Shown here piece by piece: positions 11,501-14,318 of a DNA stretch of 14,318 bases. The position numbers and the translations under genes are program-made. The first letter of the stretch is position 1; each line of letters opens with the position of its first letter. The stretch comes from DASSFG01 sp035547915 (GTDB lineage: Bacteria > Planctomycetota > Planctomycetia > Pirellulales > JAICIG01): assembly GCA_035547915.1 (NCBI GenBank), contig DASZTS010000046.1:1-14318 (forward strand). The letters are read 5' to 3'. The notes beneath the pieces were generated by a model that was given only the letters and a program-made list of their open reading frames with translations, ran no database searches and was not told the DNA's origin.

Positions 11501-12784
11501 ATGAGCCGCTTCCGATCCGTGCTCTTGTCGAGCGGAGTCCTGTGCGCATCCCTGCTGATGACGCTCGCCCACTCCCGGCCGGCATTCGCAGAGATGCGGA
11601 CGGTCGTGATCGATGGCGATCTCGACGTCGACGGCATCGTCACCTACAGCGACACTCACCTCCAGGTGCTGGGCAACGTCAACCTGCTTCGCAACGGGTC
11701 GCTCATCCTCGACCGATGCGTCGTCGAAGTCGTCGGCAAATTCGCCCGGCAGTATGCATACAACTGGCGCGGCGGCACGCTGACAACCAGGGATACCACG
11801 ATCGGCGGCACGCTTCGCGACGGTGTCGCGCAACAGGCCAACTTCAATCTGAACGATGGGCTATGGACGGCCGTGGACACGACCGTGCGATATACGTACG
11901 GCATCCAGTTCAGTTACGAAACCGTGGGCCGACTGCGGGCCACGCGTCTGAAGCAGGGCCCCAATCCCGACTCGATCATCGTGGCCGGGAAGGGTGACGT
12001 CGAGTTGGCCGACAGCACCTACATGATCGCCCTGAACCTGCAACTGCGCGGCGACAAGGCGACGCTCGACCTGCCCAACGATACGCCCATCACCCGCACG
12101 ATCGACGGATCGAACATGCCCGGCGCCACCTTCCGTCTCAAGCTGAACAACGTTACGGTGCCCGACTTCTGGTTCCTCTTCTTCTACGATGTCTCGATGA
12201 CAGGAAAGCCCACCGAGATAACGCTCAAGGGCTGCAAAAAGTTCCTGCCCAGCATCATGGGCACCGATCTCACCGGCGAGGTCACACTCGGCAAGGGCCT
12301 GGAACGACCACTGACGATCGGGAACCTGACCATACGCCGCGATGGCAACGATTCCGTGGAGGCCTTCGCGATGGGCCTCTATCTGCGGGGAAAACGGAAC
12401 GACCTCGTCCTCAACGGTCCGATCGTGATCTGCGAACTGATGATGTTCGAGGGCGGACGGGTGACGCTCAAGGGAACGAAGACCTACGACGCCGCCTGCA
12501 CGGCCACCACGTTGGACCTGCACGGCTCGTCGCAGGTCGAACTGATCGATGCCCGCTTGGGCCGCCCGCTGCAACACGGGCCGATCGCGGCAGGCGATCC
12601 ACTGGCAGCGGTGATCGGCCAGGTCACGGTCGGCGACCAGGCGCAACTCGTCGGACGGAACGTGAGCCTGGGGCGTCTCCATCTCATCACTCGCGGCGAC
12701 GGCAGGATGCGATTCGGGCCGTACACCACCACCGACACCCTCGACAAGACCCAGCACGGCGGCAAGATCGAATTCGATCCTTGA
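11501..12784 (+). CDS. Large secreted protein, probable beta-solenoid
   Basis: A 427-residue protein with a clear signal peptide, MSRFRSVLLSSGVLCASLLM then TLAHSRPAFA|EMR. The mature chain is built of short beta-strand runs with recurring patterns such as VVIDGDLDVDGIVTYSDTHL, VLGNVNLLRNGSLILDRCVV, DVELADSTYMIALNLQLRGD, and VTLKGTKTYDAACTATTLDL. This is typical of right-handed beta-helix or related solenoids. No catalytic motif is recognised. The protein ends KIEFDP with no PEP-CTERM or membrane anchor, so it is probably secreted or periplasmic. Start chosen by the signal peptide; AAAGGAG lies 13 nt upstream, a little far. It follows the lipoprotein gene by 48 bp and may be co-transcribed with it. 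Confidence 0.75.
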   Translation: MSRFRSVLLSSGVLCASLLMTLAHSRPAFAEMRTVVIDGDLDVDGIVTYSDTHLQVLGNVNLLRNGSLILDRCVVEVVGKFARQYAYNWRGGTLTTRDTTIGGTLRDGVAQQANFNLNDGLWTAVDTTVRYTYGIQFSYETVGRLRATRLKQGPNPDSIIVAGKGDVELADSTYMIALNLQLRGDKATLDLPNDTPITRTIDGSNMPGATFRLKLNNVTVPDFWFLFFYDVSMTGKPTEITLKGCKKFLPSIMGTDLTGEVTLGKGLERPLTIGNLTIRRDGNDSVEAFAMGLYLRGKRNDLVLNGPIVICELMMFEGGRVTLKGTKTYDAACTATTLDLHGSSQVELIDARLGRPLQHGPIAAGDPLAAVIGQVTVGDQAQLVGRNVSLGRLHLITRGDGRMRFGPYTTTDTLDKTQHGGKIEFDP

Positions 12785-12832
12785 TGAAGCCGGCGCCATC
12801 GGAACCCGGCTACTCCCCTACTTTCGCGCCGG

Positions 12833-12841
12833 TGGCATTTT
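12833..12841 (+). promoter_or_regulatory. Extended -10-like promoter of the gene at 12848
   Basis: TGG-CATTTT then TTGGCA (6 nt) and ATG at 12848. Placement and composition parallel the TGG-TATGTT promoters of the MDENP genes at 4323 and 4983. Confidence 0.4.
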
Positions 12842-12847
12842 TTGGCA

Positions 12848-12979
12848 ATGGACGAGAACCCGTACAAGGCGCCGGTCGACGAAGAGCAGTCGCATCATTT
12901 TCCATTCGACCTCTTCGACCTGGCCATCCTGACGATCGTCGCCGCGGCAATGATCCTTCTCTTCACCTCCGGCGAATAA
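12848..12979 (+). CDS. MDENPYKAP micro membrane protein
   Basis: A 43-residue protein, MDENPYKAPVDEEQSHHFPF then DLFDLAILTIVAAAMILLFT and SGE, with one membrane helix. The first 29 nt are identical to the internal start at 5211. An extended -10 element lies 6 nt upstream, and no Shine-Dalgarno is seen. The stop TAA (12977-12979) is the first triplet of a partial MITE-like copy (M3), so the end of the protein is set by the element. The length is short, but the conserved MDENPY start and its promoter make it credible. Confidence 0.65.
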   Translation: MDENPYKAPVDEEQSHHFPFDLFDLAILTIVAAAMILLFTSGE

Positions 12980-13000
12980 GAGCGGCTGAAAAACCTAGGT
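12977..13000 (+). repeat. M3: partial MITE-like copy
   Basis: TAAGAGCGGCTGAAAAACC matches the left end of M1 (TAAGAGCGGCTGACAAAACC) with one substitution and one missing base. Similarity fades after about 13000 and the far end is not recognisable. Confidence 0.5.
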
Positions 13001-13007
13001 CCTGAGT

Positions 13008-13043
13008 GCCGGCATCCGGCTAGGCACGGTGGGCTGTTTTTTT
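13008..13043 (+). terminator. Possible terminator
   Basis: Hairpin GCCGG-CAT-CCGGC (13008-13020), optionally extended by GTGCC/GGCAC, with a run of seven T at 13037-13043. The gap between hairpin and T-run is longer than in a canonical intrinsic terminator. It lies between the convergent genes 12848-12979 and 13067-13291. Confidence 0.35.
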
Positions 13044-13066
13044 ACCCGGCGGAGGGGCAAACGGTA

Positions 13067-13291
13067 TCACGAGCGCCGCGGCGGTCTTTGCATCACCGCC
13101 TGAATTTCTTCGGCCGACAGGCCGCGGGCGATCAGATCTTGCTTGAAGGCGATTTCGCGGGCGTGGCAGACACAGACACACTTGGCGATGATGCCGCCTA
13201 CGATGGCCGCGTGGACCCAGAGTAGACCTCCGATGACGGCCACCAACCCGACCAGTTCCTTGGCCTCGAATTTCGACAAGCATTCGGTCAT
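13067..13291 (-). CDS. Small single-pass membrane protein with short helical tail
   Basis: A 74-residue protein, MTECLSKFEAKELVGLVAVI then GGLLWVHAAIVGGIIAKCV, with one long hydrophobic helix (about residues 12-40). A cytoplasmic-type segment follows, HAREIAFKQDLIARGLSAEE then IQAVMQRPPRRS. The (F)KxDLxxRGxSxEEI motif is common at the end of small membrane proteins in several phyla, but its role is not known to me. The ATG at 13291 is chosen over the upstream open frame to 13402, which codes an Arg-rich stretch unlike protein; AAGG lies 9 nt upstream. Bases 13292-13566 carry no other gene I can support. Confidence 0.62.
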   Translation of the reverse strand: MTECLSKFEAKELVGLVAVIGGLLWVHAAIVGGIIAKCVCVCHAREIAFKQDLIARGLSAEEIQAVMQRPPRRS

Positions 13292-13566
13292 CGCAAGACG
13301 CCTTTCGCACAAACTGCGGGAGTTCGACAGCTTCTTCGCTCGCCGACCACGATTATTGCCCCTCGGCCACGAACCGCCCTCAAATACCGGTGAAGGGAGC
13401 AAAGTTCCGCTTCGTCATCTCGAGGGGGGAGCGATGTTGGAGAGGCAATAAACCGCCTTTCGTCTCCGTTTCCAGCCACGGAACGAAACCGACTAGCGTT
13501 CTTCGCGCGCCAACCGTCGCCAAAATCTCCCCGAAATCGCGGCTGATTCGATGATGGCGCACTTGC

Positions 13567-13610
13567 CGCGCACAGCCGACAAGACCCAAATCGCGTTTCT
13601 GGACGCCCGA
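13567..13610 (+). repeat. M4: degenerate MITE-like copy
   Basis: CAGCCGACAAGACC followed by AAATCGCG closely matches M2 (CAACCGACAAGACC then AGATCGCG), with a faint CGATT further on. The remaining element is too diverged to delimit. Unlike M0-M3 it does not directly follow a recognised gene end. Confidence 0.4.
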
Positions 13611-13659
13611 TTCGCCGCCCCGTCGCACGCCAGCTACGGGGTTTTCATGCGCTCCCACA

Positions 13660-13687
13660 TTGCCCCGCCGCTCTGGCGCGGTCTAAT
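13660..13687 (+). promoter_or_regulatory. Promoter of the gene at 13694 (TCTAAT class)
   Basis: TTGCCC (13660-13665), 16-bp spacer, TCTAAT (13682-13687), 6 nt, GTG at 13694. It differs at two positions in about 31 bp from the promoter of the gene at 8400. Confidence 0.6.
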
Positions 13688-13693
13688 GGCGAG

Positions 13694-14062
13694 GTGCGAC
13701 GACGCTTTCTTCAATTCAGCCTGCGGTGGTTGCTGGGCATGGCCACACTCGTCTGCCTCGCATTGGGCGGCTGGCATTTGCTCGAAACTTATGGCTATCA
13801 GCTTGAGCAGAATGGCACTCGATTCAAGGGGAGATGCATCCGTGTTCTTGGCCCCGCCAAGCGTCATCTGGCGGTGGCTGGTCGTGCAGCCGATGGCACC
13901 GTCCTGTGGACTGTCGAGCGCGACGTTGAAAGGTCGTGGCTATGCTGTTACGAATGGTTGCAACTCGCCTTCCGCTGGCGCGAAGCGCTTGAATGCCAAG
14001 GAGATGCGTTGGGAGTGCTAGCAGAAAAGAAGGCGGCCTCCGGGGTAGGATGGAAGGGATAG
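13694..14062 (+). CDS. FQFSLR-type membrane protein, possibly cut by an insertion sequence
   Basis: A 122-residue frame, MRRRFLQFSLRWLLGMATLV then CLALGGWHLLETYG, with the signature (one extra residue, RFLQFSLRW), one membrane helix (about residues 12-28) and a soluble part of short beta strands (GTRFKGRCIRVLGPAKRHLA, AADGTVLWTVERD). GTG at 13694 is the only start in frame with the signature; the ATG in the conserved TAATGG (13686) is out of frame here. The tail AEKKAASGVGWKG and stop lie just before an ISKra4-type transposase gene and may be IS end sequence read in frame, so the native C-terminus is doubtful. Function unknown. Confidence 0.6.
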   Translation: MRRRFLQFSLRWLLGMATLVCLALGGWHLLETYGYQLEQNGTRFKGRCIRVLGPAKRHLAVAGRAADGTVLWTVERDVERSWLCCYEWLQLAFRWREALECQGDALGVLAEKKAASGVGWKG

Positions 14063-14075
14063 AACCCAGCCCACC

Positions 14076-14082
14076 AAGGAGG
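14076..14082 (+). promoter_or_regulatory. Strong Shine-Dalgarno of the transposase gene
   Basis: AAGGAGG with 8 nt to ATG at 14091. It stands out because most native genes here lack any Shine-Dalgarno. Confidence 0.75.
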
Positions 14083-14090
14083 CCAATATC

Positions 14091-14318
14091 ATGATCACGC
14101 AGTCGGAATCGATTGGCAAGGCAGAGGCCGTTTTTCAGGAGATGGTCGCCTTTGTGAAGAAGGCCGCCGAGTCGGGTGAGCTTCGCATCGACGAGGTTGA
14201 GCGGACCTTGTTCGACAAGTGGCTGGAGGAGGGATTCCACTTGCTCGAGGCTTTTGCTGCCGCAGCCGGTGATGGCGACCACGGTCCGACCGTGGAACAC
14301 GAAGGCAGAACTCTCGAG
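14091..14318 (+). CDS. ISKra4-family-like transposase, N-terminal fragment cut by window end
   Basis: The first 76 codons of a gene running off the right edge: MITQSESIGKAEAVFQEMVA then FVKKAAESGELRIDEVERTL, then LLEAFAAAAGDGDHGPTVEH and EGRTLE. The LL.AF....GDGD.GPTV...GRTL block is, from memory, a hallmark of the N-terminal region of ISKra4-family transposases, found a few hundred residues before the catalytic part, which lies outside the window. A textbook Shine-Dalgarno (14076-14082) supports the start. The left end of the element is probably within about 14015-14070, but I could not fix the terminal inverted repeat without the right end. The gene is on the same strand as the FQFSLR gene it follows. 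Confidence 0.72.
   Translation, partial: MITQSESIGKAEAVFQEMVAFVKKAAESGELRIDEVERTLFDKWLEEGFHLLEAFAAAAGDGDHGPTVEHEGRTLE

Noticed and set aside
11861..12799. Minus-strand open frame of 312 codons opposite the beta-solenoid gene
   Set aside because: Shadow of a strongly GC3-biased plus-strand gene with a clear signal peptide; the antisense product is His/Gln/Arg-rich without pattern.
13551..14021. Plus-strand open frame including the ATG at 13686
   Set aside because: It overlaps the FQFSLR gene at 13694 in another frame, and the ATG belongs to the -10 box. The translation has no membrane or family signature beyond chance.
1..14318. tRNA, rRNA or riboswitch genes
   Set aside because: I found no cloverleaf with a TTC-loop motif in context, no rRNA-like segments and no recognisable aptamer. 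The GTTCGAATC at 9564 lies inside the start of a coding gene and has no partner stems.

Overview
The window looks like part of a planctomycete chromosome (order Pirellulales or a close relative). DNA is GC-rich. Many small membrane-protein genes start with the planctomycete N-terminal signatures (M)RRFQFSLRxL / MRRPQFSLRxM or MDENPYxAP. There are also secreted proteins of planctomycete-restricted type and a leucine-rich-repeat protein. No rRNA, tRNA, CRISPR array or housekeeping operon was seen, so this is an accessory, rearranged region. These taxonomic and family calls rest on recalled motifs, not on a search.

Layout. 1-425: GC-alternating low-complexity DNA including a degenerate tandem array. 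475-5384: a crowded set of tiny membrane-protein genes, some in ATGA-overlapping or 1-3 nt spaced runs (1669-2633), with a 130-bp duplication, gene stubs and a fused gene. Inside this block and up to 6614 lie five same-orientation copies of a palindromic repeat (R1-R5). They bracket three genes of lower GC without the FQFSLR signature (2764-3009, 3116-3520, 5506-6444). 6709-8400: an LRR protein and a FQFSLR protein on the minus strand. 8523-9371: two small FQFSLR membrane proteins on the plus strand. 9562-12784: three larger exported proteins on the plus strand (a planctomycete-type secreted protein, a lipoprotein with a BamE/SmpA-like motif, and a probable beta-solenoid). 12848-14062: small membrane proteins. 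14091-end: start of an ISKra4-type transposase, cut by the window edge.

Three patterns cut across the genes. First, at least eleven genes carry a -10-like hexamer ending only 5-7 nt before the start codon, usually with no Shine-Dalgarno sequence, which predicts leaderless mRNAs; the transposase and a few other genes instead have a clear Shine-Dalgarno. Second, identical or nearly identical 5' modules (promoter, start codon and about nine codons) are attached to otherwise unrelated membrane proteins, as if start modules are being shuffled. Third, a MITE-like inverted-repeat family of about 104 bp (copies M0-M4) sits at the 3' ends of several genes and in three cases supplies or contains the stop codon.

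No biochemical pathway can be assigned. The genes look like a family of small envelope proteins of unknown function in a duplication- and repeat-rich region.
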